Assembly (NCBI GenBank): GCA_963753245.1
Contig: CAVWBK010000007.1
Span: forward strand, 248,001-312,000
Source of the DNA: VRUE01 sp963753245
GTDB lineage: Bacteria > Actinomycetota > Thermoleophilia > Solirubrobacterales > 70-9
DNA length: 64,000 nt
Reading direction: 5' to 3'
Shown here: in pieces, positions 34,350 through 43,086 of the stretch
How the letters are laid out: each line of letters opens with the position of its first letter
How positions within the stretch are numbered: position 1 is the stretch's first letter
Position numbers and translations under genes: made by a program
Notes under the pieces: generated by a model
Database searches by the model: none
Seen by the model: the letters and a program-made list of their open reading frames with translations, nothing else
What the model was told of the DNA's origin: nothing

Positions 34350-35078
34350 ATGACCGGGCCGGGAAAAAGCCGCGCCGCGGGGCGCTGGGCTGCAAGGCAC
34401 GCATTGCTGGCGACGCTGAGCGCCCTGGCGATGATCGCCCTCGCGGCCTGGGCCCCCGCCCCGGCCAGCGCCGGCCCGGCCACTACCAGGATCATCCGCA
34501 GCCCCGGCAAGATCGTCCCGATCCCGGCCGCGGTCCCACACGAAGCGGGCGACATGGTCGACCGGCGCATCGTGCCCGACCTGCTCTGGATCGCGCACCG
34601 CTACCCGATCTATGTCACCGACGGCTACTCAGGGCCGCTCCCCGACGGGACCCACGTCGGCTGTGACCGCTGCCACGTGCCCGGCTCAGATCACTACAAC
34701 GGCCTCGCGGTCGACCTCGTGCCGGTCGGCGCGGGGACGATCTGCAACAGCGCTTGGGCGCCGATCACCCGCCTCGCCCACTGGGCCGAGCCGCTCCAAA
34801 ACCACCCGGTTCCGCCCTTTCGCTGGGTGGGCTATGAAGGCGACCCCGGGCACGGCTGCGGCAACCATTTGCACCTTTCCTGGAATCACGCTCCGGCAGC
34901 CGAATACCAGCTCGCCGAATGGGTCGAAGTCTTCTCTTCAGCCGCGGCGGGATCGGAACCCGCGCCACCGGCCAAGCCGACCAGGGGCGCCGGCGCCAAG
35001 CCCAAGCCAACCGCGCCAAAGGGGCCGCCCGGAGGTTTCTCTCAGGTTCAGACCGGCGGCGTCTCCCCTCGCGACTGA
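34350..35078 (+). CDS. Secreted M15/VanY-like metallopeptidase candidate
   Basis: This 242-aa exported protein has a signal peptide over about residues 1-41 (basic start, hydrophobic core, ASA). The mature domain has the zinc-site pattern SDHYNGLAVDLVP (S-x-H-x-x-G-x-A-x-D) and then GCGNHLHLSW, where HLH gives further ligands. This is the arrangement of D-Ala-D-Ala carboxypeptidases and other LAS-type peptidases. Four cysteines could form disulfides. The last 40 residues are Pro/Lys-rich and disordered, suitable for wall contact. The start is imperfect: AGGAG touches the ATG. The catalytic role is inferred from the motif. Confidence 0.65.
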   Translation: MTGPGKSRAAGRWAARHALLATLSALAMIALAAWAPAPASAGPATTRIIRSPGKIVPIPAAVPHEAGDMVDRRIVPDLLWIAHRYPIYVTDGYSGPLPDGTHVGCDRCHVPGSDHYNGLAVDLVPVGAGTICNSAWAPITRLAHWAEPLQNHPVPPFRWVGYEGDPGHGCGNHLHLSWNHAPAAEYQLAEWVEVFSSAAAGSEPAPPAKPTRGAGAKPKPTAPKGPPGGFSQVQTGGVSPRD

Positions 35079-35119
35079 GCACCGAAGCCGGTGGCTGAGC
35101 CGCGATACGGTGCGGGCCG

Positions 35120-35593
35120 ATGCGCTCGCCAGCCATCCTCGTCCTCGCCTTTTTGCTCGCCGCCGTGGCGGCGGGCTGTGGAGCTGGCGAAGACAAGACC
35201 CCGGTCGCCTGCCTGGAAGGCAGCTCGGCCTACCTGAGCGCCCTCCGCCGCGCCCCGGCCAAGTCCCAGCTGCGCGGAGGGGTGCCGATCAGTGCCTGCC
35301 TGATCGAAAACCAAAAGGCGGGCGATTTGGCAACGGTCGGTGGCGCGATGGTGAGCGCCGCGACCAGGCTAAATGGCGAGGCCCTGGCCGAACCGGGAAA
35401 CCAGGCGAACCTCGAGCTCGGATACCTGCTCGGCGCGGCCCAGCGCGGAGCGGCGGGTGGTGAGGGGGTCCACACCGAGCTGATTCGCAGACTGACGGTT
35501 GCCGCCCGCTACAGCCCCGACAACCGGCCGCTCGGGGCGGAGTTCGTGCGTACCTATCGGAAGGGGTTTGACGCTGGGCACAGCGGCGGCTGA
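35120..35593 (+). CDS. Small exported lipoprotein, function unknown
   Basis: This 157-aa protein has a lipoprotein signal ending in AAGC (Cys20), so it should be anchored on the outer face of the membrane. The mature part is mainly helical and includes a paired cysteine (Cys31 and Cys60). I recognise no family. It follows the M15-like gene by 41 bases in the same direction and may be cotranscribed. A terminator hairpin follows. Confidence 0.7.
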   Translation: MRSPAILVLAFLLAAVAAGCGAGEDKTPVACLEGSSAYLSALRRAPAKSQLRGGVPISACLIENQKAGDLATVGGAMVSAATRLNGEALAEPGNQANLELGYLLGAAQRGAAGGEGVHTELIRRLTVAARYSPDNRPLGAEFVRTYRKGFDAGHSGG

Positions 35594-35623
35594 GCCGGGA
35601 CTCAGTCCCCCAACAGGGCACCC

Positions 35624-35656
35624 CGGGCGCCGAGTTGGAGTGGGGCTCGGCGCCCG
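35624..35656 (+). terminator. Hairpin terminator after the lipoprotein gene
   Basis: CGGGCGCCGAG and CTCGGCGCCCG form a perfect 11-bp stem with an 11-base loop, 30 bases after the lipoprotein stop. A short T-rich stretch (CCTTTACC) lies a few bases beyond. It separates the plus-strand genes from the convergent giant-protein array. Confidence 0.65.
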
Positions 35657-35815
35657 CGGGTGACCTTTACCTCGCGGCGGCGCCGACAGGGAGGCGACGA
35701 AGGCCGCGGTCTTTCCCCCTGCATACGGCCTGCAACAAGTACCGCAGCTTACACAGGGAGCCGAAATGTAACCGGTCGTACACGCGATGTCAAGTACAGC
35801 TGGCTCCGTCGCGGC

Positions 35816-38542
35816 TTACTTGCGGCGCGCGGAGCCGCTGCAGCCCGTCTTTAGCTTCAGGCTCTGGCTGCTCGACTTGCCGTTCTGCCCGGCGAATTTG
35901 ATCCCGATAACCGGGGTGTGGGCGCAGAGGTCGCGGGTGTTGGCCAGGTAGCCGTGCTTGCCGCCAAAGATCGTCAGCGAAAAGTGGCCAATTGGGGCAT
36001 CTGGCACGACAGGGACGGTTGTCTGCAAGCGCCCGCCCTTGATGGAGACGGATTCCGCCCGAGGGACGAGGTTGACCTGCCCGTTGAGGATAAAGGCCAG
36101 TCGCGGCAGGCCACCGGAGCCCGAAACCGCGTAGACCGGGCCGCTCAGCGGCTGGTCGAGCAGCGGGGTCGTCGTCGAGCCCTTGCCGATCGCCTGGCGC
36201 CCGGCGCACTGGGTGGCGGCGAGTTCTTTCTCCGAGCAGATGTTGCCGAGATGGCGCTGGTCGATCTCAAAGGCGCTCGGCAGCGTCACCGCCAGCGACT
36301 TGATGTTGGCGTCGCCTTCGCGTGTGTTGAGATCGAAATGCAGTGCCGGGTTAGCGCCGCGCTTGGTCTGCTCGCCCCCGCCCTTCAGCGCGGCCGTCAT
36401 CTTCGGCTTGAAGCCGAGCGTCGCGCAGTCGTTGGCGTGGAAGTAGGAGGAGAAGTTGGCCACCGTCCCCTGATCGCCGATCCCCTGGCTGGCGACCGAG
36501 AACGGCTTGCAGCTGGTCGGGTTGATCATGAACTTTTCGCGATCAATGTCGACCCGGATTTCCCGCATCCGGATCGGCACACCGCCGATTATCTCCGGCA
36601 CGGTTTCCGAGTCGGCGACCACGTGCGCGTCGAGCGGATCGACGTTGATCGCGACGCGAACGACGACGGTCCCGTAGTCATACGGCCCGGCTAGAGCGGG
36701 GGTGATTACCGCAAGGGAGAGCGGGGCGCCCTTGAAGGGTCCCGCGAGATAGACATCGCCAACCGCGTGGAAGGGATGGCTCCCGGGGCCGGCTGCGACG
36801 TTCGAGGTGCCGATCTGCGAGCTCGCCGGACAGCTGGGACTCGCCTGCTCGGCTTTCCCCAACCTGTCGGCGGCGGCGAGGATATTGGCTTCGGGGCAGT
36901 AGCCGATGCCGCGCAGGTCGGCGGTCAGGCCCGGGGGCATTTCAAAGTTGAGCTTGCCGAGGTACTGGTCGCCGTCTTCGCGATTCAGTTTCAGCGAGAA
37001 GGCGGAAAAACCGCCTGCCAGCGAGTTCGACGTGCCGGCCGAAAGGGTGGGATGGAACGGGCGCTGCTGGCCGGGGCAGAGGGCGCCGTTGGGCCCGGAG
37101 GTCAGGTCGAACGCCTGATTCGAGGTGGCCACCGGAATAAGTGCGTTCCAGGGGACGAACTGCGCGCTGGTCACGTAGGTGGTGCAGGCAATCGGAGTCG
37201 CAATCAGGCCTCGATCAGATGAGAAGAGGTGAAGTTCGAAGCTGTCGAACGGGACTTTGGGCAGTTCTTCGAAGTGGACCTCGACCTGTCCTGTTTCGGG
37301 GTCGGGTTTGGCCGAGCCGATCAGCTTGGCGTGAAGACCAAAGCCGTCGACTATCAGGAACAGACGGTACTGGTCGCCAGGCTGGGGTTCGCCGATGTAG
37401 ACCGAGCCCTCGAGCGGGCCCGACAACGCGGGGGTGTGCAGCGCCACGGTGCCGATCTTGGCGCTGTCGGGGCATTCCGCGGGCGCCTCGCTGTGGAAAT
37501 TGGCCAGCGCGTCGGGGCAGGCGCTCTGGCCATCCGCGGCGTCGGGGTTGATCGTCAGCCCCGGCGGCAGAAGAACCGTGGCATCCCGGATCTGGGACGG
37601 AGAAACGGCGCGACCAAGGAACTGGGTGTCCTTGAGGATGATGTCGAGACCGGAAGGAGCGTCCGTTTCGCTGCTCGTCGGGCGCGAGTAGAGCAAAGGC
37701 TTGAAGAGCTCCTTTTCGCAGCCTTCGACTTCGGGATAGCTGTCGTGCGCTTCGGAGAAGTGATCGGGGTCCTGATAGGTCTGGACCCGGAGCGTCGTCG
37801 GCTGCACGAGGCCGTTGCACTCAGTCGGGTTATCGGTGAGTGGGTGCACCGGGGAGCTGATCGGGTTGGGTTTCGAGATACAGCTCGTGTTCGCCAAGCC
37901 GACGCATCCGGAGGGCCGGCCGGTGGCACCCTTCGGGAAGCGCTGCCCTTCGTGGATGTTGTCCGTGGGGAATCCCCAGAAGGTCAGGTCGGCGCCGGCG
38001 AGCGGCGTCACCTGGGTGATCTCCGAGACCTTGAAATTGAGCCCGTAGTCGCTCCCGGTCCGAACCGAGACCGGGATCTGGATTGGGATGTTCAAGGTTG
38101 GCACGATGAACCCGAAGAGCGCAGTCTGGTCTTCGGCGGGTTCGAGGTCGTAGATCGGAGCCGTCCCGAGGAGGTATTCCGAGTTACCTTCGTAACGGGC
38201 GCGGATGGTGATCAGCCCGGCCTGCGTGGTCGGCGGGCATTCCTCTGAGGCGAATACGACCGAGGTGCACCGTTCGAGGGCGTTCGGATTGCCGAAAACC
38301 CCAGCTGGGGTTTCGACGGTGACATTCTCCGCCGCCTCCGGGAGGCCCGGGTTTTCGAGGGAGAAGCTGGTGTGGAGATCGGGATGCCCGCCCGCCTGCG
38401 TCGTCGAGGCTTCAGTTTTGAACGACGCGATTCCCTCGGTGGCCTGTGCGGTGCCGGCGCCGGCGAGTGCCGCGAACAGCACACCGAGGCCGATTGAAAG
38501 GGCGAATGCGCGCATGTTTCTCCCTGGCTTGCCTGCGGTCAT
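35816..38542 (-). CDS. Family A giant secreted repeat protein A1 (type I)
   Basis: This protein of about 908 aa is exported through an N-terminal signal peptide ending near GTAQA. Its mature part consists of four copies of a module. Each module opens with P-x-G and a Cys, has a second Cys in CP-x-x-S/T-x-I/A-G (CPPTTQAG, CPDSAKIG, CPASSQIG, CAGRQAIG), then a VY or IY strand; several close with PT-x-C. The protein ends with GQNGK and a short tail carrying one Cys and ARRK. There is no membrane anchor or sorting signal. The start ATG overlaps the B1 stop (TGATG) with GAGGGAGG upstream; an ATG 27 bases later with AGGGAG is an alternative. I know no function for the family. It closes the operon. 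Confidence 0.8.
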   Translation of the reverse strand: MTAGKPGRNMRAFALSIGLGVLFAALAGAGTAQATEGIASFKTEASTTQAGGHPDLHTSFSLENPGLPEAAENVTVETPAGVFGNPNALERCTSVVFASEECPPTTQAGLITIRARYEGNSEYLLGTAPIYDLEPAEDQTALFGFIVPTLNIPIQIPVSVRTGSDYGLNFKVSEITQVTPLAGADLTFWGFPTDNIHEGQRFPKGATGRPSGCVGLANTSCISKPNPISSPVHPLTDNPTECNGLVQPTTLRVQTYQDPDHFSEAHDSYPEVEGCEKELFKPLLYSRPTSSETDAPSGLDIILKDTQFLGRAVSPSQIRDATVLLPPGLTINPDAADGQSACPDALANFHSEAPAECPDSAKIGTVALHTPALSGPLEGSVYIGEPQPGDQYRLFLIVDGFGLHAKLIGSAKPDPETGQVEVHFEELPKVPFDSFELHLFSSDRGLIATPIACTTYVTSAQFVPWNALIPVATSNQAFDLTSGPNGALCPGQQRPFHPTLSAGTSNSLAGGFSAFSLKLNREDGDQYLGKLNFEMPPGLTADLRGIGYCPEANILAAADRLGKAEQASPSCPASSQIGTSNVAAGPGSHPFHAVGDVYLAGPFKGAPLSLAVITPALAGPYDYGTVVVRVAINVDPLDAHVVADSETVPEIIGGVPIRMREIRVDIDREKFMINPTSCKPFSVASQGIGDQGTVANFSSYFHANDCATLGFKPKMTAALKGGGEQTKRGANPALHFDLNTREGDANIKSLAVTLPSAFEIDQRHLGNICSEKELAATQCAGRQAIGKGSTTTPLLDQPLSGPVYAVSGSGGLPRLAFILNGQVNLVPRAESVSIKGGRLQTTVPVVPDAPIGHFSLTIFGGKHGYLANTRDLCAHTPVIGIKFAGQNGKSSSQSLKLKTGCSGSARRK
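36185..36460 (-). repeat. Near-identical segment shared by A1 and A3 (copy in A1)
   Basis: These 276 bases align without gaps to 50651-50926 in A3, with only about two dozen mismatches by eye, mostly clustered toward the high-coordinate end. It encodes most of the last module's beginning. The rest of A1 and A3 is less alike, which suggests local gene conversion or selection for this part. Confidence 0.75.
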
Positions 38543-41500
38543 CAATGGCCTCCCTCGCTCTGGGCATGAGGCCGCCTCTTGGCGTGTTTGCGCTTGTGGT
38601 GGTGCTTCTTGTGCGGCTTCACGCATTTCCCCTTGCGCCTGACCGTGCCCTTCTGGCATTTGACGGAGTTCCCCCCAGCTTCTTCTGTGTGGTTGCCTTC
38701 GCTGCCGAGGATCGAGTTGATCTGCGGCGGTTCGGGAGTGGGGCTGCCGGCCCCATGGCACTCATCGGAGGCTTTGCAGCCAACCGGCGGCGGGCTGTAA
38801 GGGAAGCCGCCGTTTTCACGGGCGTCATAGACCTTGACCAGGCTTCCGTTGATGTCCTGGGGAACCAGGGTGTCGCGGGTGAAGAAGTAGGCGTCCGTAC
38901 CGTTGGCACTGGCGCTCAGCAGGCTCGAGTCAAAGGGGCTGAGGCCGGTGGAGATCAGGCTCGTCTGGCCGTTCTCCCACTCATAGACGTCCTGGACGTG
39001 GTCGAGGTCGCTCGGCACCAGGGGATCGGTCGAGTTGAAGAAGACCCTGCCTTCGTCCGTGAGGCTGAGGCCATCGGGGGCCATCGACGCTTCGCCGGTC
39101 GAGCGCGCGTTGGTCGGGTTGCAGGAGACGCAGTTAAGCGCCGAGCCCGGAGCGTCGTAGCGGAAGACCTCGGCGTGCCTGCCGTTGATGTAGCCGGTCA
39201 GCGGGATCGTCGAGGTGAATGCCGCGTCGTCGCCGCTCGGCGTGATCTGGAAGTCGCCCATGTGCCGGGTTCCGCTGTCGTTGACCGAGTGGACAACAAG
39301 CGGGGCATCCGTGCGGGGGTCCGGCGCCAGCACGAGCGGGCCGAACTTCGCCACGTTCGCGCCTTCGGCACCGGCGTTGTTGGCGTACAGGTCCCCGCCG
39401 GAGCCGACCACGACCGAGCTCGAGTTGCTGAGCACCGTCGCCCCCACATCAGGTCCCGGGGCGCGGGATCCATCGTCGTGGTAACGGAGGATCTTCTTGC
39501 CCTCGTCGACGTAGACTTCGTGGCGGGTCGGGTCTGCGTAGACGCCCTTCGCGCCGAATACTTCGCCTTTGCCGAAGATCGCGGTCGGGACGCAGGACGA
39601 ACTGCAGGGCGAGCCGCTCGGCTCGATCACGTGGCCGCTGCTGTCAAAGGTGTAGCGACCGACCTGGACACCGCCGATCGTGACGTAGAGGGTGCCCGTC
39701 GCCGGGTCGACCCCGATGCCGGTGTTCGGAGCGCCTTCGTATTCGCCGGTGGTCAGCGGAGTGTTGCCGCCGCCCTTGTTCCAGCGCCAGACCACGCCGT
39801 AATAGCCTTCGTAGTAGACGTTCCCCTGGTTGTCGACGGCGATGCCGACCGGCTGGGGCTCGCCTTCGACGAAGTCCCCGGCGATCTTGGCGCCGCTTTC
39901 GTCGTATTCGATGATGCGTTCGGCGGGCGGGCCGTTGAGGGGGTCTTCGAAGGCGACGTAGAGGACGCCTTTCGGGCCGACGGCGATGCCTGCGATCGGG
40001 TGGCCCTCGCTGGCCGTCAGCTTGCCGGCGCTCGCAAAGCTCGTGATCAGGTGGCCTTCGCCATCGTATTTGCGGACCGCGCTTTCGTTGCCGTCGGCCA
40101 CGTAGACGTCGCCGTCGGAAGGCCCGCCTGAGTTGTCGATCGCGACGTATTCCGGGTTTTCGGTCGAGCCGAAGAATCCCTTGAACTGGTGTTCTTCGAG
40201 CGCCGGGCTGGGGCCGGTGGCGCTCGACTCCAGGGTCGAGACGAACTTCGGCTCCGAGCCGGGACGGTAGACGTAGAGGTTCGGCTGGTCGGCCTCGCCG
40301 TCTTCGGGTTCGGTGCTTCCGTCGAGCAGCTCTGGGCTGAGGAAATAGATCGTGCCGTCTTCCCCGGCGACACCGCCGCCGCCGCCGACCGCGACGACGC
40401 CACAGTTGGCTTCCGAGCCGGTCGCGTTCCAGTGGCTGTTGACCGAGTTGGGAAGGGGGGTGCAGCTGTCGGAATTGCCCGCTCCGCCGGACCCGATCGA
40501 GACCAGCGTCAATGTGGCGGACGACGAGCCGACCTGCGCCGCGTAGATGTCAGCCGAGCCGTCGGTGTCGTCCCCGGTCAGTTTGTCGACCGTCGTGAAG
40601 TAGACGGTCGAGCCGTCTTCGGTCATCCCGTCGTAAAGGACGCCGCTGGTCGTTCCCGGGGTCAGGTCGATCGATTTCGAGGAGTCGCCGACGTTCTCGT
40701 AAAGGTGCCAGTAGCGATTCCCCTTCGCGTCCTTGGAGATCAGCTGGCCGATGACGATGTGGGAGCCGTCGCGGGAGACGTCGAGCTCGGCGATGCCGTC
40801 CGAGGTGCAGTCCATCAGGCAGGGGATGCTGCCGCCCGCGGGCAGCTTCGAGACCGCGTGGGTGACGCCGGCGTGGAGGTCGCGGTCGTAGATCGCCGGG
40901 CTGCCTGCGCCGGCTTCGAATTCCGAGGTCGAGCCGAAGATCAGGTGCTTGCCGTCCGCCGAGAGCGGGTGCTTGACCAGCATGTCGGCGGTCGCGCTGG
41001 TTCCCGGGTCGGCGGAGCCCACCATGCCCTGGACCAGGGTGCCGTCGGGCTCCGCCACCGGGACGCCGGTCGAGCCGTCTTCGAAGCAGGGCGAGCAGAG
41101 CCCGGGGCCGCCGAACGCCAACGTGTCCAGCGAGTCGTCCGCTCCGAGGAGCGGCGAGGCGAATGCTTCGGTCGAGTACGGCGTGTTGGCCGGGATGCCT
41201 GCGTATGTGGTGCTCCAGCCGTCGGTCCCGCGAGTCGCGATGTATGGATCGAGGCCGTGATTGGTCGGGTGGCCACTGCCGGGGATCGCCCCGTCGTGGA
41301 CCCCGTAGAGGACGCGGGTCGGGCTCTCGGCGCGGGGGTAGCCGCCGAAGGGTTTTTGTTCGGAGTTGAGATAGGACTCGACGTCATAGCCACCGGCGTT
41401 CGCCGCGGAAACCAGCTCGTAGGCTCGGCAGTCGGCGAGCAGGGCCGCGCCCGTCTGCTGGCGCACATGAGCGTTGGCGCATTTGTCTTCGAGCACCGGG

Positions 41501-43086
41501 ATATAGGGGAAGGTGGTGAAAGTCTCTTCGACGGATTCGCTGGTGCCGCTCTGGTTGGTGGCGACGACCACGTAGTGATAGGTGGTGCCGGGTTTCAAAC
41601 CCGTCGTTTTTGTCGATTCGGCGATCGGGATCACCCCGTTGCCCACCGAGGTGCTCTCCGGAGTTTCGGCGCAGGTTGCAGGTTCTGTCGTGCAGTCCCC
41701 GGTCCCGTAAAGGATGTGGTAGGTGGTCGCGGCGCCTTCCGGGTTGATTTCGAAGTGGAAGAGGACGCTGTCCGAATGGACTTCGGTGATGTAGGGGTCT
41801 TCGACGATCGCCTTTTCCGAGGGGATCACGACCTGATCCTTGGTCCGCACGGTTCCGTTGGCGTTGGTGACCGAAAGGCGGGTGTGGTAGGTCGCACCCT
41901 TGTTGAGGCCGGTCAGTTTGGCGCTGACCGGGACCGCCGAGCTTCCGGTGAGCGCCTGACCCTGTTCGCATGGTGCTTCGTCTTCGTAATAGATGTAGCC
42001 GTATTCGACCAGCGTCCCGTATTCGAAGACGCATTTCGTCGTCGGCACGCCGCTCGGGTCGACCGAGGCGTTGACCTTCAGCGAGGAGCCTTTGATTTCC
42101 GACGGCGGTTCGTTGTGGATGCCGGGAAGTACGACTTCGGGCTGCGGTGCAAGGATGCCGATGCGGCTGCCGTAGGCCAGATAGTCGTAGCCGTTGACCC
42201 CGTTGAGCGCCACCCACTGTGGCCCTTCTTCATATGTGACACCCGGCAGTTCGTTGCCTTCGGTGTCGAATTCGACCCCTTCTTCGTATCTGGCCGAGAA
42301 GACGATTCCCGAGACGGGGTTGATGTTGTAAGCGCTCGAGAAGCCGGCCGGAAGGCTTTCAATCAGTTCCGCGTTCTTGTTCCATTTCATCAGGCCGCGG
42401 CCTTCGAGACCGCCCTGGAAAGCCATGAATTCTTCGTTGGGGCCGGCGACCGCGTGGTACCAGCCGCCGAACTGGCTCAGGTCGATGACTTTCCCGGTCT
42501 TGTTCCCTTCGGGATTGAATTCGTAGAGGTGTTCGGTGAGAGGGGTCCCCGTGAGGAAGAAGTTCCCGGTAACCGGGCTGATGGCAAAGTTTTCGGAGCC
42601 GAGCTGCAGGGGAAAGTTCCCGCCGGCCGATTCGCCGTCGGGTTCGAAGGCCCAGACCTGGCTTTCGATGAACGAGTAGGCGAGGTAGACCCGTCCCTGG
42701 TGCGGCCCGCCGGAGTTGTCGACCGCGACAATGGGAGTCGTGCAGCCGCAGGTGTTCTCGGGCTTGATCCCCATGTTGATCACGTTGGTGCCGTGCGCCG
42801 CCGGAGCCGTGAAGTCCACCGGTTCGCCGTGTTCGTTGAATTTGAAGAGGTTGAGACCCGATTCGGTGGTAACTACGTAGACGTCTCCGCTCTGCTGGTC
42901 GACGGCGACGCTCGAGATCCCGCTCATCGTGCTCCCGGGCGAGCCGTTGAAGAATTTTTCGAACGTGTGAGGCGTGTACTGAACCGCCTCCGCCGAGCCG
43001 GCGGCGCAGAGGGGAACGGCGGCGGCCAGGCACGCGCCGAGCAGCGCGAGGCGGACCCGCCGCCCGAATTGCGTCTTCAGGTTCAT
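38542..43086 (-). CDS. Family B giant secreted propeller protein B1 (long type)
   Basis: This 1514-aa exported protein starts at ATG 43084-43086, which overlaps the A2 stop (ATGA). The signal peptide ends near residue 34. NHL-like repeats with VAVDQQSGDVYVV and IVAVDNSGGPHQGRVYLA patterns fill the N-terminus. Two FN3-like domains (EYG and GLxxGTTYHY patterns) lie near 345-540. The family motif ADCRAYELVS follows near 553, then a TolB-like propeller region with DGSTVYFTT. A second NHL-like block near 980-1250 distinguishes the long type. SDECHG near 1442 precedes a tail of about 40 residues with one CQKG...GKCV pair and many Lys/His/Arg. No membrane anchor is visible. Binding of a polymer or partner is inference. 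Confidence 0.82.
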   Translation of the reverse strand: MNLKTQFGRRVRLALLGACLAAAVPLCAAGSAEAVQYTPHTFEKFFNGSPGSTMSGISSVAVDQQSGDVYVVTTESGLNLFKFNEHGEPVDFTAPAAHGTNVINMGIKPENTCGCTTPIVAVDNSGGPHQGRVYLAYSFIESQVWAFEPDGESAGGNFPLQLGSENFAISPVTGNFFLTGTPLTEHLYEFNPEGNKTGKVIDLSQFGGWYHAVAGPNEEFMAFQGGLEGRGLMKWNKNAELIESLPAGFSSAYNINPVSGIVFSARYEEGVEFDTEGNELPGVTYEEGPQWVALNGVNGYDYLAYGSRIGILAPQPEVVLPGIHNEPPSEIKGSSLKVNASVDPSGVPTTKCVFEYGTLVEYGYIYYEDEAPCEQGQALTGSSAVPVSAKLTGLNKGATYHTRLSVTNANGTVRTKDQVVIPSEKAIVEDPYITEVHSDSVLFHFEINPEGAATTYHILYGTGDCTTEPATCAETPESTSVGNGVIPIAESTKTTGLKPGTTYHYVVVATNQSGTSESVEETFTTFPYIPVLEDKCANAHVRQQTGAALLADCRAYELVSAANAGGYDVESYLNSEQKPFGGYPRAESPTRVLYGVHDGAIPGSGHPTNHGLDPYIATRGTDGWSTTYAGIPANTPYSTEAFASPLLGADDSLDTLAFGGPGLCSPCFEDGSTGVPVAEPDGTLVQGMVGSADPGTSATADMLVKHPLSADGKHLIFGSTSEFEAGAGSPAIYDRDLHAGVTHAVSKLPAGGSIPCLMDCTSDGIAELDVSRDGSHIVIGQLISKDAKGNRYWHLYENVGDSSKSIDLTPGTTSGVLYDGMTEDGSTVYFTTVDKLTGDDTDGSADIYAAQVGSSSATLTLVSIGSGGAGNSDSCTPLPNSVNSHWNATGSEANCGVVAVGGGGGVAGEDGTIYFLSPELLDGSTEPEDGEADQPNLYVYRPGSEPKFVSTLESSATGPSPALEEHQFKGFFGSTENPEYVAIDNSGGPSDGDVYVADGNESAVRKYDGEGHLITSFASAGKLTASEGHPIAGIAVGPKGVLYVAFEDPLNGPPAERIIEYDESGAKIAGDFVEGEPQPVGIAVDNQGNVYYEGYYGVVWRWNKGGGNTPLTTGEYEGAPNTGIGVDPATGTLYVTIGGVQVGRYTFDSSGHVIEPSGSPCSSSCVPTAIFGKGEVFGAKGVYADPTRHEVYVDEGKKILRYHDDGSRAPGPDVGATVLSNSSSVVVGSGGDLYANNAGAEGANVAKFGPLVLAPDPRTDAPLVVHSVNDSGTRHMGDFQITPSGDDAAFTSTIPLTGYINGRHAEVFRYDAPGSALNCVSCNPTNARSTGEASMAPDGLSLTDEGRVFFNSTDPLVPSDLDHVQDVYEWENGQTSLISTGLSPFDSSLLSASANGTDAYFFTRDTLVPQDINGSLVKVYDARENGGFPYSPPPVGCKASDECHGAGSPTPEPPQINSILGSEGNHTEEAGGNSVKCQKGTVRRKGKCVKPHKKHHHKRKHAKRRPHAQSEGGH

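Noticed and set aside
35700..35800. A TTGACA-containing promoter on the minus strand just past A1
   Set aside because: It would read into a convergent gene with no minus-strand gene to serve, and its -10 (TTACAT) is poor. Probably chance or a remnant of the duplicated flank.
38446..40131. A 561-residue plus-strand frame antisense to B1
   Set aside because: Same cause as above; its sequence is Arg/Val/Asp-rich with no domain.
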